Shown here piece after piece: positions 29,309 through 38,439 of a DNA stretch of 64,000 nucleotides (positions are counted from its first letter, which is position 1; every line of letters starts with the position of its first letter). The DNA lies in contig NZ_WBSN01000015.1 of assembly GCF_009299475.1 (NCBI RefSeq), positions 1 through 64,000 of the forward strand. The letters run 5' to 3'. The notes under the pieces are model-generated. The model was not told the origin of the DNA and ran no database searches. It was given only the letters and a program-made list of their open reading frames with translations. Source of the DNA: Bifidobacterium avesanii. Its GTDB lineage: Bacteria > Actinomycetota > Actinomycetes > Actinomycetales > Bifidobacteriaceae. The translations under genes were made by a program, and so were the position numbers.

Positions 29309-31663
29309 ATGAGCAGCGCGACCGCATCAACGACCTCCTCCCGCTCCCGGCGCTTCCGCTGGCCGTCCTTCGCCGGCGTGAACGGCGGCCGGTTCGTCCG
29401 TCCCGCCGGACCCTCCACCGTGCGCGCCTCGATCGCCGCCAAGCGCACCGCCGCCGACTGGATCGGATTCGGCGCGATGATGGGCTTCAGCCTCATCGTC
29501 ATGTTCGTCAACCTCACCGCATCCGGATACGCCAACGAGTTCTACTCGGCCGCCGCGCAGGCCGGATCCGTGGACTGGTGGGCCTTCCTGTGGGGCTCCT
29601 CCGACGCCGGCAACTCCATCACCGTGGACAAGCCGCCGGCGGCGATCTGGCTCATGGCCCTGTCGGTGCGCGTCTTCGGCCTGAGCTCCTTCGCCATCCT
29701 CCTGCCCGAGGCGATCTGCGGCATGATCAGCGTGTGGCTCGTCTACGCGTGCGTGCGCCGCTACTGGGGCAACTGGGCGGGCGTCGTCGCGGGATTCACG
29801 CTCGCCACCACGCCGGTGGCCGCGCTCATGTTCCGCTTCAACAATCCGGACGCGCTGCTCGTCACGCTCATGGCCGGCGCCACGTACGCCGTGCTCCGGT
29901 CGCTTGAATACCCCGCCGAACGCCGCGCGAACCGCAGGCGCACGGCGTGGATGGCGCTCGCCGGCGTGCTCATCGGATTCGGCTTCCTCACCAAGCAGAT
30001 GCAGATGTTCCTCGTGCTGCCCGGCTTCGCGGCCGCGTTCCTTGTGGCCTCGCCGACCAAGTTCCTCCGGCGCATCGTGGACGGCCTCGTCGCCGTCGCG
30101 TCCATGGTCGTGGCCGCCGGATGGTGGGTGCTGCTCACCGTGGTCGTGCCGTCCGGATCCCGCCCGTACATCGGTGGCTCGCAGACCGACTCCTTCCTTG
30201 AGCTCACGTTCGGCTACAACGGCTTCGGCCGTCTCACCGGCAACGAGACCGGTGCCGTCGTGGGCGGCGGCATGGGCGGCAACGGCGGCGGCATGTGGGG
30301 CCAGACCGGCATCACCCGACTGTTCGACGGCGAGTACGGCGGCCAGATCGCATGGCTCGCGCCCGTCGCCGCGGTCGGCATCCTTGCAGGGCTCATCGTC
30401 TCCCGCCGCGCCCGCCGCACCGACGTCCGCCGCGCCTCCGTGATCGCATGGGGCGGTTGGCTGCTCGTCACGTGGATCACGTTCAGCCACATGGCCGGCA
30501 TCTTCCACCAGTACTACACGGTCGCCCTCGCCCCGGCCCTCGCCGCGCTCGTCGGCATCGCCGCGGCCGCGCTGTGGGAGCGCCGGGACACGTTCTGGGC
30601 GCGCGCCGTGGCCGCGCTGACCGTGCTCGCGGGCACCCTGTGGTCGTACGAGCTGCTCGGCCGCTCCACGTGGCTGCCCGCCCTCAAGGCCCTCGTGCTC
30701 GTTTTCGGACTGATCGCCACGCTGCTGTTCGCGGTGCTCGCGCTCGCCGCCGTGCCGATGCGCGGCATGCGGGCCCTGCGCGGCGCCGGGGCGTCCGGCA
30801 TGATGTTCGGCGTCACGCTGGCCGCGCTGGTCCTCGCCGCCGTCGCCCTCTACGCCGGACCCGCGGCGTGGACGGCCTACACGGTGTCCACCGGGCATCA
30901 GGGTTCGATCGTCACCGCCGGTCCGAACGTGACCAGTTCCACCGGCATGGGCGGCGGCCCCGGTGGAGGCAACGGCGGTCCCGGCGGGCAGGGCGGTCCG
31001 GGAGGCCAGGGTGGATTCCCCGGCGGCTTCGGACAGGACGGCTCCTCGCAGAGTGACGGCCAGAATTCGAGCGACGGTCAGAACGCGACTGACGGCCAAT
31101 CCGGCCAGATGTCCGGCGGCGGCCAGATGAACGGTCAGCCCGGCGGTCAGACTGCCGATGGACAGTCCTCCGATGGCCAGTCAATGGGCGGTCAGTCCGC
31201 TCAGTCCGGCCAGTCGACGGACGGCGACGGTTCCGCTACGGATGGCTCCTCCGGCGCCCAGTCCTCCGACGGCCGTGGCAACCGCGGCGGCATGGGCGGC
31301 GGTCTGCTCGGCGGCGGCTCGGCCAGCGAGACGATCGTCGAAATGCTCAAGCAGGACGCCGACCAATACACGTGGGCGGCGGCGACCACCGGCTCGCAGA
31401 ACGCGGCGAGCTACCAGCTGGCCAGCGAACAGGCGGTCATGCCGATCGGCGGTTTCAACGGTTCCGACCCGAGCCCCACGCTCGAGCAGTTCAAACAGTA
31501 CGTGGCCGAGGGTCGCATCCACTACTACATCGGTGGCGGCGGCATGGGCGGCAACCAGCTCGGCGGCTCCAGCGCCGCCAGCGAGATCGCCTCCTGGGTC
31601 GCGGAGAACTTCGAGGCCCAGACCGTGGACGGCGTGACCATCTACGACCTCACCCAGCAGTGA
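29309..31663 (+). CDS. GT39-like membrane mannosyl/glycosyltransferase (YkcB/ArnT type) with long Gly/Gln/Asp linker
   Basis: This 784-residue polytopic protein of the ArnT/PMT superfamily would transfer sugar from a polyprenyl-phosphate donor to an extracytoplasmic acceptor. The first loop contains the conserved YANEFYSAAAQ and ITVDKPPAA elements with the expected catalytic Asp. About a dozen spans reach residue 530. Then comes an unusual extracellular stretch (about 548-675) rich in Gly, Gln, Ser and Asp with many DGQ repeats, followed by a C-terminal globular domain (ASYQLASEQAVMPIGGF ... YDLTQQ). AAGGGGA precedes the ATG. It forms an operon with the GT2 gene. The acceptor is unknown. Confidence 0.8.
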   Translation: MSSATASTTSSRSRRFRWPSFAGVNGGRFVRPAGPSTVRASIAAKRTAADWIGFGAMMGFSLIVMFVNLTASGYANEFYSAAAQAGSVDWWAFLWGSSDAGNSITVDKPPAAIWLMALSVRVFGLSSFAILLPEAICGMISVWLVYACVRRYWGNWAGVVAGFTLATTPVAALMFRFNNPDALLVTLMAGATYAVLRSLEYPAERRANRRRTAWMALAGVLIGFGFLTKQMQMFLVLPGFAAAFLVASPTKFLRRIVDGLVAVASMVVAAGWWVLLTVVVPSGSRPYIGGSQTDSFLELTFGYNGFGRLTGNETGAVVGGGMGGNGGGMWGQTGITRLFDGEYGGQIAWLAPVAAVGILAGLIVSRRARRTDVRRASVIAWGGWLLVTWITFSHMAGIFHQYYTVALAPALAALVGIAAAALWERRDTFWARAVAALTVLAGTLWSYELLGRSTWLPALKALVLVFGLIATLLFAVLALAAVPMRGMRALRGAGASGMMFGVTLAALVLAAVALYAGPAAWTAYTVSTGHQGSIVTAGPNVTSSTGMGGGPGGGNGGPGGQGGPGGQGGFPGGFGQDGSSQSDGQNSSDGQNATDGQSGQMSGGGQMNGQPGGQTADGQSSDGQSMGGQSAQSGQSTDGDGSATDGSSGAQSSDGRGNRGGMGGGLLGGGSASETIVEMLKQDADQYTWAAATTGSQNAASYQLASEQAVMPIGGFNGSDPSPTLEQFKQYVAEGRIHYYIGGGGMGGNQLGGSSAASEIASWVAENFEAQTVDGVTIYDLTQQ

Positions 31664-31706
31664 GGCCGGCGGCAAGGCTCCGGACTCCCGACAAACAGGC
31701 AGCAGC

Positions 31707-31753
31707 GGCGGCGTCCGCTTCATCCCCGATGGATGAGGCGGACGCCGCCATTT
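31707..31753 (+). terminator. strong hairpin after the glycosyltransferase operon
   Basis: A 19-bp stem (from GGCGGCGTCCGC, with one G-T pair) with a 5-base loop is followed by ATTTG. It lies 43 bases after the GT39 stop and is best read as a terminator although the T tract is short. Confidence 0.65.
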
Positions 31754-31810
31754 GCATCGGATGCCGGTTGCTCGCCGTTGGACCGGGGCGGTCTGTTGAG
31801 GCACGGGGGT

Positions 31811-31848
31811 GATCCTTCGGCTTCGGTTGCGCCTTCGCTCAGGATGAC
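31811..31848. repeat. interspersed-repeat-like motif
   Basis: The reverse complement reads GTCATCCTGAGCGAAGG and ends CGAAGGATC. This matches, from memory, a short dispersed intergenic repeat seen in many bacterial genomes. It is a partial palindrome. It lies in a 617-base gene-free stretch (31664-32280). Confidence 0.4.
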
Positions 31849-32118
31849 GGTGATGATGCTCTTTATGCGGTCGGCGGTGGCTGGAGCTTGACTTGGTGAC
31901 GGGGATCCGGAGAGTGGGTTTTCGACGTCGGCCGCCTCTGCGTCCGAGATGACGGGGAAAGATTTTTAACGCGGGTGCTTCGCTCCTGTGCCGTATGGTT
32001 CCGGAATTGGCATCTGTATTGATCTCGATATCGGCTTGGCTTGGGTTTGGGATTGGATTTGCAGTTTGGCCTGATGACGTTTGGTCTGATGACGGCGGGA
32101 ACTGGGGAGGGTTTTAGT

Positions 32119-32174
32119 AGCTGGTGACAATGTGGGTACAGCGTGGGCACAATGTGCCCACATTGTCACCAGCT
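32119..32174. repeat. 18-bp perfect inverted repeat with nested palindrome
   Basis: Arms AGCTGGTGACAATGTGGG (32119-32136) and its exact complement (32157-32174) enclose 20 bases. A second palindrome (GTGGGCAC AAT GTGCCCAC, 32143-32161) overlaps the loop and the right arm, so two alternative hairpins are possible. No T tract follows on either strand, so it is not a normal terminator. It lies about 100 bases beyond the end of the minus-strand hemagglutinin-like gene. Confidence 0.7.
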
Positions 32175-32280
32175 GGGAAAAACACCATATATCCTTCCTC
32201 AAACCGCTGCGAAATGTCGATGTGTTTCCCGAAGAGGCATGGAGTGGAATGCGGTGTCGGCTGGCAACGATCCGTCCGGA

Positions 32281-33231
32281 TCAGGCGCGCGGGTCACCGA
32301 ACCAGCTGGAGTAGATAATGGCGAAGTTGCGGTTGCCGTAGCTCGAGCAGGCGTCGCCGGTGCCGGTTCCCGCGGCGAGGGCGGCGGCGTTGGGCTGGTA
32401 GGGCGTGTAGATGTACAGCAGCGTGGTGGCGTCGTTCTCGATGAACACGTTGCCGGTGCCGCACACCACGTTCGGGTGGTATTGGATGGCGTTCACCTTG
32501 CCGGTGCGGAACTTGTAGCGCTTTTCGTTGGCCAGATAGTACCTGAACCGCCGGGCCGAGCCGATCACCTGGTTGACGAACCCGGCGTACTGGGGGTCGC
32601 AGCTCGCGTCGTCGGGGCAGCTCAGGCCCATCGCCGCCTGATAGTTCCAGTCGCTCGGCGGCGCGGCCGTGACGAGGTGCTGCTCCTTCTGCATGAGGGT
32701 GAGCAGCACCTTCTGACTGATGCCGCACGCGCGGGCCGCGGTGTCGATCACCTGCGCGGCGATCCGTCCGGCGGCCGCGGCGACGGCCCCGCACAGGTCG
32801 TCGGCGTCGCGCGCGTCCACGTCGAAGGTCTTGGACTTGAGGCACTGGTCGCCGGAGCACTTGGCGCCCTTGTCGTCGAGGAACGCCTGCACGTCGTCCG
32901 CGCTCATGGCGTCCGCGTTGAAGAACTGCGCGTCGGAGATGATGTCGCCCGGGTCGAAGTCGTACTGCACGGTGTATTCGCGCTGCTGCTCGCGCGTGGA
33001 CGCCACCAGCCGCTGGTACTGCACCACGCGCACCATGGCCAGCACCAGCGCCACCACCATCACGGCGGCGACCATCGTGGTGCCGGCCATGGCGACGCGC
33101 TTGGCCAGGCCGGCCCTGCCCCACGAGCGCTGCCAGTGCAGAAAATCCGCCGCGCGCAGGGAGACGATACCGTCCCGTCGTTTTGTGGGGCGGGCGCCCC
33201 TTTTGTTCCTGTTGCTCATACCGGCCGCCAT
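32281..33231 (-). CDS. secreted hemagglutinin / lysozyme-like protein
   Basis: This 316-residue protein has a basic cytoplasmic start, one N-terminal membrane span (about residues 47-70) and an extracellular domain of a family often annotated as hemagglutinin in Actinobacteria. Recognisable segments are FDPGDIISDAQFFN, a lysozyme-fold-like helix ACGISQKVLLTLMQKEQHLV (the KEQ resembling a transglycosylase Glu site), four to six paired cysteines, and the C-terminal CSSYGNRNFA. Cell-wall binding or cleavage is plausible but unproven. GGAG lies 8 bases before the ATG at 33231; ATG 33219 is an alternative. It follows hrpA after 60 bases. Confidence 0.7.
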   Translation of the reverse strand: MAAGMSNRNKRGARPTKRRDGIVSLRAADFLHWQRSWGRAGLAKRVAMAGTTMVAAVMVVALVLAMVRVVQYQRLVASTREQQREYTVQYDFDPGDIISDAQFFNADAMSADDVQAFLDDKGAKCSGDQCLKSKTFDVDARDADDLCGAVAAAAGRIAAQVIDTAARACGISQKVLLTLMQKEQHLVTAAPPSDWNYQAAMGLSCPDDASCDPQYAGFVNQVIGSARRFRYYLANEKRYKFRTGKVNAIQYHPNVVCGTGNVFIENDATTLLYIYTPYQPNAAALAAGTGTGDACSSYGNRNFAIIYSSWFGDPRA

Positions 33232-33291
33232 TGTAGCGGCTCCGTCTGAATGCCAGTCTGCGAATGCCGCCCGGTCCGAACGGCAGTCCGG

Positions 33292-36200
33292 TCAGGCCAG
33301 CATCTTCCGGAGCCGCTGCATGCTCACCGGCTTGGCGGTGCCGAGCTCCTGCGCCCACAGGGACACGTAGAACTCCTCGAGCGTCCAGCGGGCTTCCTCG
33401 GCCTTCCGTTCCAGCGCCTCGTGACGCGGACCGGCCGGCTCGCGCTTCGCGGCCGCCTCCGCCTTGTCCACGAGCTGCTTGGCTTCGTCGGCCTCCCACG
33501 CCCAGCGCACGTCGCGGTTCTTGTCCGCCTTGGCCTTGGCCAGGCGCGTCAGGTCCGCGCGCAGATAGCGTTCGATGCGGGGCAGTGCGTCCGGGGGAGT
33601 GCGGCCCACGAATCCAGGGTACACCAACGTGGCGATGTGGTCGCGGATCGACTGCAGCACCGAGAGCATCGGCAGGTCGGCCGGTCCCGAGACGGCCTTG
33701 TCCACCTCCGCGTAGCGCTTGAGGATCGTGATCACGTCGTGCGCCACCGCGTACACCGTGTCCTCGAACACCTCGGTCATGCCGAGCACCGCGTCGGCCA
33801 GCGCGTCGTCGTTCGGCAGCTTGTCCACGTTGGGCAGCAGCCGTTTGACCGCGGCGAGCTGCAGGTCCTCCACGAGCGCCTTGGTGGTCTTGTAGGGCGC
33901 GGACGCCAGCATGAGCGCCTCGGCGCCGAGCCAGCGGGACGAGACGCGCTCCGAGGGCAGGCGCAGCGCGTCCAGCGCGCCCTTCCACAGCATCTCGGCG
34001 CGCGAGACGGTCGTGGCGCCGGCCTTGTGCAATAGGTTCGCCCGCTCCACCAGCTTGCCCTGATCGCCCGCGGCTGCGGCCTTGCGCTCGACCATTTTGC
34101 GCGCGGACGCCTCGGCCTGCTCGGCGAACTTGCGCTGCAGCGCCTTGAGGTCCTTGCCCGTGCCGAGTGTCTTGACCGGCGCGCGCCCGCGTCCGCGGCG
34201 GTTCCTCGGCTGCGGCAGCTGCTGCTCCACGGCGAAGGTCATGCGCAGGTACGGGGCGAGCTTGCCCCACAGCTCGGCGTTCAGCACCTCGGGGTGGATC
34301 TGCGCGCCGACCGTCGCGATGGCGGCCTGCGTGAACAGATGCGTGAAGTCCGGCACGGGCTCGCCGGCCGCGTCGCGCATGTCCTTGGAACCGGGCAGCG
34401 ACGGATACTGGTCGTCGATCCACGCGCGGATCTTTCTGGCCGCGTCCGGCGCGGGCACGAACTGCACGCGCAGCTGCTTGGGCAGCGCCTTGATGAGCCC
34501 CAGGATCAGCTCGTCCAGCAGACCCGGCACGTTCCACGTGAACTGGTCGGGTGTGAGGCGCGAGAGCACCTTCAGGGGCGCGTGCACGGTCACGCCGTCG
34601 GACGGGTCGTGCGGGTCGTATACGTAGCTGAGCCTCAAGTCGATCGGCGTGCCGTCCGTGCCCGTCGTATGCCAGTGGTCCGGGTAGTCGTCGAGGCTCA
34701 CGCCGTCCGCGTCCGCGAGGCGCTCCACCTTGTCCGGGTCGAAGTCGAGCAGATCCGGATGCTCGCCGTGCTCGGTCTTCCACCACTTCGCCAAGTCCGC
34801 CACGCTCGTCACGTCCACGGGGATCACGGCGTTGTAGAAGTCGAACAGGTCCTCGTCGCTCACCGTCTCGGCCATCTGGCGCGTGCGGTTCGCGTCCTCG
34901 GCGGCGTCCTCGAGGATGTCGCGGTTGCGGGCCACGAACTCGTCGTAGCTGAAGCGCTGCTGGATGTCGCCCTCCACGAGGCCCTGGCGCAGCAGGAAGT
35001 CGCGCGCCTCGGCCGGGTTGATGCGGCCCCACTGCACGGTGCGGTCCTGCACGATCGGCAGGCCGTAGAGCAGCACGCGCGCGCTCGCCACCGCGGACCC
35101 GCGCGAACCGGACCAGTGCGGCTCCGCGTACGTGGTGCGGGTCAGGGCGCCGGCCAGCGGTTCGGCCCACGCCGGGTCGATCGCCGCGGAATATCGCGCC
35201 CACAGGCGGCTCGTCTCCACGAGCTCGGTGCTCATGACCCACGGCGGCGTGGACTTGGCCACCGCGGACGCCGGAAACAGAGCGAACCGCGTGCCGCGCG
35301 CGCCCTGATACTCGTTCTTCGACTTCTTCTGGGCGCGCTTGATCGCACGTGCGCGCGCCGCCCCGGTGAGCCCGGCGAAGTCTGACGCCTTGGGCTCGCG
35401 CACCACCTGCATGCCCATGTTGGACAGCAGTCCCGCGAGCATGGCGGTGTGGATGCCGCGGTCGTCCCACGAGCAGACCATGCTGTGCGCCGGCTGCTGG
35501 TTCAGGGGCAGCTGCCTGACGGTGAGGTCCGGGCGCGACGCCGGCTGGGGGACGCCCACGTTGAACTTGAGCTCGCGGCACATCTCCGTGAGCTGGTGGA
35601 CGAGGTCCCTCCACTGGCGCATCCTGAGCCAGCTCAGGTACTCGGTCTTGCAGATGCGCCTCAGGGCCGAGTTGCTCGGCTCGCCGTCCGCCTGGAACAC
35701 GCGGTCCCACAGGTTGAGGGCCGTGAGGAAGTCGCTGGAGGCGTCGGCGTACCGGTTGTGGATGCGGTCGGCCTCGTCGCGGTTCTCGTCCGGGCGCTCG
35801 CGCGGGTCCTGCAGGCTCAGGAACGCCACGATCACCAGCACGGCGGCCAGCGTGTCCGGCGTGGACTTGGCCGCCTCGATCACCATGCGGCCGAGCCTCA
35901 CGTCGATCGGGATGCGCGCGAGCTGGCGGCCGATGTGCGTGAGCGTCACCTCGCCGCGCCGGCGTCCGATCGCCTTGAGCTCGGTGAGCTCGTTGAAGCC
36001 GTCGGACACGGCCTTCATGTCCGGCGGGTCGATGAAGCCGAAGTGTGTCACGTCCTCCGCGGTGCGCGCCACGCCCACGGAGAGCATGTGCAGCACCACC
36101 GCGCCCAGCGACGTGCGCAGGATCTCCGGCTCGGTGAAGCGCGGGCGGGTCTCGTAGTCCTCGCGCGAGTAGAGGCGGATGGCGATGCCGTCGGCGATGC

Positions 36201-37410
36201 GGCCGCATCGGCCGGACCGCTGGTCGGCGCTCGCCTGGCTGATCGGCTCGATGGGCAGGCGCTGCACCTTCGCGGTCTTGGAGTAGCGGGAGATGCGCGC
36301 GGTGCCCGGGTCCACCACGTAGCGGATGCCCGGCACGGTCAGGGACGTCTCCGCCACGTTGGTGGCGATGACGATGCGCTGGTGGGTGTGCGGCTCGAAC
36401 ACGCGGTGCTGGTCCTTGGCGGAAAGACGCGCGAACAGCGGCATGATCTCGATGGCGTCGGGCCGGCGCATGTCGTCCGCGCGGGGGCCGTAGTGGCGGC
36501 GCAGCGCGTTCTCGAAGTCGTGGATGTCGCGCTCGCCGGACGCGAACACCAGAATGTCGCGGGCGCCGCGCTCGTGGCTCGAATGGATGACGAGCTCGGC
36601 GCAGGCGCGGGCCACGGCCGTGGGCATGTCCGTGATGCCGTCGTCGTCCGCGTGCGCGTTGCGGCCGCCCGCGCCGCCGCTCGAGCGGGAGGGACGACCG
36701 TCGTCCTCGCCGGCGATCGCGGTGGCGAGCTCCTCGTAGTCGGCGTCGCCGGGCCGGGCGCCCACCGCGAACCCGGGCACCTCGCGCATGAGCGCCGGCG
36801 CGGTGCCGAGCGGCTCGTAGACCACCTGCACCGGGTACGTGCGCCCGGACACCTCGATCACCGGCACCTTGGCGTGCAGCGCCTCCTCGAAGTGCTCCTT
36901 GAACTTCACCGAGTCGATGGTGGCGGACGTGATGATGAGCTTCAGATCGCGGCGGCGCGGCAGCAGGGCGGTGAAGTAGCCCAGCAGGAAGTCGATGTTG
37001 AGGCTGCGCTCGTGCGCCTCGTCGATCACGATCGTGTCGTACTGACTGAGCTTCGGGTCGCGCTGGATCTGCGCGAGCAGGATGCCGTCGGTGACCACGC
37101 GCAGGCGGGTCTTCGGCGAGCTTTCGTCGGTGAAGCGCACCTGAAAGCCCACCTCGTCGCCGAGCCTCACGCCCAGTTCGGCCGCGATGCGCTCGGCCAC
37201 CGTGCGCGCGGCGATGCGCCGGGGCTGCGTGTGCACGATCTGCCGGCCGTGCGTGCCGCGGCCCATCTCCAGCAGAATCTTCGGAATCTGCGTGGTCTTG
37301 CCGGAACCGGTCTGTCCGGAGACGATCACCACCTGCGATTCGCGCACGGCCGCGGCGATCTCGTCGCGCGCCGCCGAAACCGGCAGCTCGGAAGGATACT
37401 CGAACTTCAT
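33292..37410 (-). CDS. hrpA: DEAH-box ATP-dependent RNA helicase HrpA
   Basis: This 1372-residue RNA helicase has Walker A GQTGSGKTT near residue 32-40, the DEAH box in VIDEAHERS near 128, SAT (motif III) in ITSATID, motif VI with QRSGRCGR, then the ratchet/OB-fold region and the long HrpA-specific C-terminal domain (DUF3418). Length is close to the 1300-residue E. coli enzyme, which resolves stalled or collided ribosomes. The start MKFEYPSELP is followed at once by the helicase core. It lies 37 bases behind the RsmC-like gene on the same strand, so an RNA-related operon is likely. Confidence 0.93.
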   Translation of the reverse strand: MKFEYPSELPVSAARDEIAAAVRESQVVIVSGQTGSGKTTQIPKILLEMGRGTHGRQIVHTQPRRIAARTVAERIAAELGVRLGDEVGFQVRFTDESSPKTRLRVVTDGILLAQIQRDPKLSQYDTIVIDEAHERSLNIDFLLGYFTALLPRRRDLKLIITSATIDSVKFKEHFEEALHAKVPVIEVSGRTYPVQVVYEPLGTAPALMREVPGFAVGARPGDADYEELATAIAGEDDGRPSRSSGGAGGRNAHADDDGITDMPTAVARACAELVIHSSHERGARDILVFASGERDIHDFENALRRHYGPRADDMRRPDAIEIMPLFARLSAKDQHRVFEPHTHQRIVIATNVAETSLTVPGIRYVVDPGTARISRYSKTAKVQRLPIEPISQASADQRSGRCGRIADGIAIRLYSREDYETRPRFTEPEILRTSLGAVVLHMLSVGVARTAEDVTHFGFIDPPDMKAVSDGFNELTELKAIGRRRGEVTLTHIGRQLARIPIDVRLGRMVIEAAKSTPDTLAAVLVIVAFLSLQDPRERPDENRDEADRIHNRYADASSDFLTALNLWDRVFQADGEPSNSALRRICKTEYLSWLRMRQWRDLVHQLTEMCRELKFNVGVPQPASRPDLTVRQLPLNQQPAHSMVCSWDDRGIHTAMLAGLLSNMGMQVVREPKASDFAGLTGAARARAIKRAQKKSKNEYQGARGTRFALFPASAVAKSTPPWVMSTELVETSRLWARYSAAIDPAWAEPLAGALTRTTYAEPHWSGSRGSAVASARVLLYGLPIVQDRTVQWGRINPAEARDFLLRQGLVEGDIQQRFSYDEFVARNRDILEDAAEDANRTRQMAETVSDEDLFDFYNAVIPVDVTSVADLAKWWKTEHGEHPDLLDFDPDKVERLADADGVSLDDYPDHWHTTGTDGTPIDLRLSYVYDPHDPSDGVTVHAPLKVLSRLTPDQFTWNVPGLLDELILGLIKALPKQLRVQFVPAPDAARKIRAWIDDQYPSLPGSKDMRDAAGEPVPDFTHLFTQAAIATVGAQIHPEVLNAELWGKLAPYLRMTFAVEQQLPQPRNRRGRGRAPVKTLGTGKDLKALQRKFAEQAEASARKMVERKAAAAGDQGKLVERANLLHKAGATTVSRAEMLWKGALDALRLPSERVSSRWLGAEALMLASAPYKTTKALVEDLQLAAVKRLLPNVDKLPNDDALADAVLGMTEVFEDTVYAVAHDVITILKRYAEVDKAVSGPADLPMLSVLQSIRDHIATLVYPGFVGRTPPDALPRIERYLRADLTRLAKAKADKNRDVRWAWEADEAKQLVDKAEAAAKREPAGPRHEALERKAEEARWTLEEFYVSLWAQELGTAKPVSMQRLRKMLA

Positions 37411-37447
37411 CTACCCTGCTTGTCCTGTTCGTTCCCTGTCAGTATGT

Positions 37448-38311
37448 TCAGGCCGCGTCCCTCGCGACCTCGATCACGCGGTAGCCCTTGGCGGAGTGGT
37501 ATTTGCCCACCGCGAACCCGTCGCCCAGCGCCCCGGCAAGCCACGGGATGAGCGAGTCGGCGCCGAGGTTCTTCTGCACCACCAGATAGGCGGCCCCGCC
37601 CGGGTTGAGGCGCGGCAGCCACGCCATGAGCAGTTCGTGCAGCGCGTCCTTGCCGATGCGGATCGGCGGGTTCGACCAGATGAGGTCGAACGTGAGGTCC
37701 GCCGGCACCTGATCGGCCGTCATGGCCTCCACGTTGGCGAGACCGGCGTTTTTGGCGTTCTTGGCCGTGAGCTCCAGCGCGCGCTCGTTGACGTCGATCG
37801 CGACCACGCGGGCGGCGGGGCTCTCCTGCGCCATGGCGATGGCGATCGGCCCCCATCCGCAGCCGATGTCCAGGAACGTGCCTTCGGCCGGCGGCTCGGG
37901 CGCCTGCCTGAGCAGCACCGACGTGCCCAGGTCCACGCGGCCGCCGGAGAAGACGCCGTTGGACACCTCCACCTGCCTTTCCACGCCGCGCAGCGTCACC
38001 GTGAGCGTGCGGCGCACGTCCTCGGACGAGGGCTCGGCGGAGAAGTACTGCTCGTTGGCCACCGGCTGCTTGGCCTTCCGCGCGGCCTTGGGAGCCATCG
38101 CGGCTTGCGCGGGCTGCGTCGTGTTGCGGTCGCTCCGTCTGTTCCGTGTGTTTTGGTCGTTCCGCGCGTTCTTCGCGTTCTTCGCGCTTTGCGCGCGTCG
38201 GCCGCTCCGATCGTCCTGCCCGCCTCGCGCGTTTCGATCGTTCCGCGCGCCGCGGCTCCCGCGTGCGTCGTTCCTGCCAGTGCCCGTGCTCTGCCTGTCC
38301 TGCCTGCTCAT
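37448..38311 (-). CDS. RsmC/RlmG-like class I methyltransferase with basic N-terminal tail
   Basis: This 287-residue methyltransferase has the SAM-binding motif LDIGCGWGPIAIAMA (near 145) and the catalytic NPP motif in WSNPPIRIGK, typical of guanine-N2 methyltransferases of rRNA (RsmC, acting on 16S G1207). Only the C-terminal catalytic domain is present. It is preceded by about 75 disordered residues rich in Arg, Asn, Asp and Gln with KNAKNARN-like repeats, probably an RNA-binding tail. ATG 38311 is chosen; a TTG nine bases upstream is possible. It leads the hrpA operon. Confidence 0.8.
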   Translation of the reverse strand: MSRQDRQSTGTGRNDARGSRGARNDRNARGGQDDRSGRRAQSAKNAKNARNDQNTRNRRSDRNTTQPAQAAMAPKAARKAKQPVANEQYFSAEPSSEDVRRTLTVTLRGVERQVEVSNGVFSGGRVDLGTSVLLRQAPEPPAEGTFLDIGCGWGPIAIAMAQESPAARVVAIDVNERALELTAKNAKNAGLANVEAMTADQVPADLTFDLIWSNPPIRIGKDALHELLMAWLPRLNPGGAAYLVVQKNLGADSLIPWLAGALGDGFAVGKYHSAKGYRVIEVARDAA

Positions 38312-38439
38312 CGGCGTCAACCCATCCGTTCCAACCTGCCGGCGTTCTCTTGGCCGGCGCTCTCGTGTACGGAACCATGATAGTAATAGGGTGTTCCAAC
38401 GCGTTCGCCGGCGGCGTTCGGATCATTTGCCGTTTGCCC

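Noticed and set aside
31664..32280. Small genes in the gene-free zone (for example a 78-codon minus frame at 31966)
   Set aside because: No ribosome-binding site, composition of random Gln/Lys/Pro sequence, and overlap with the large inverted repeat.
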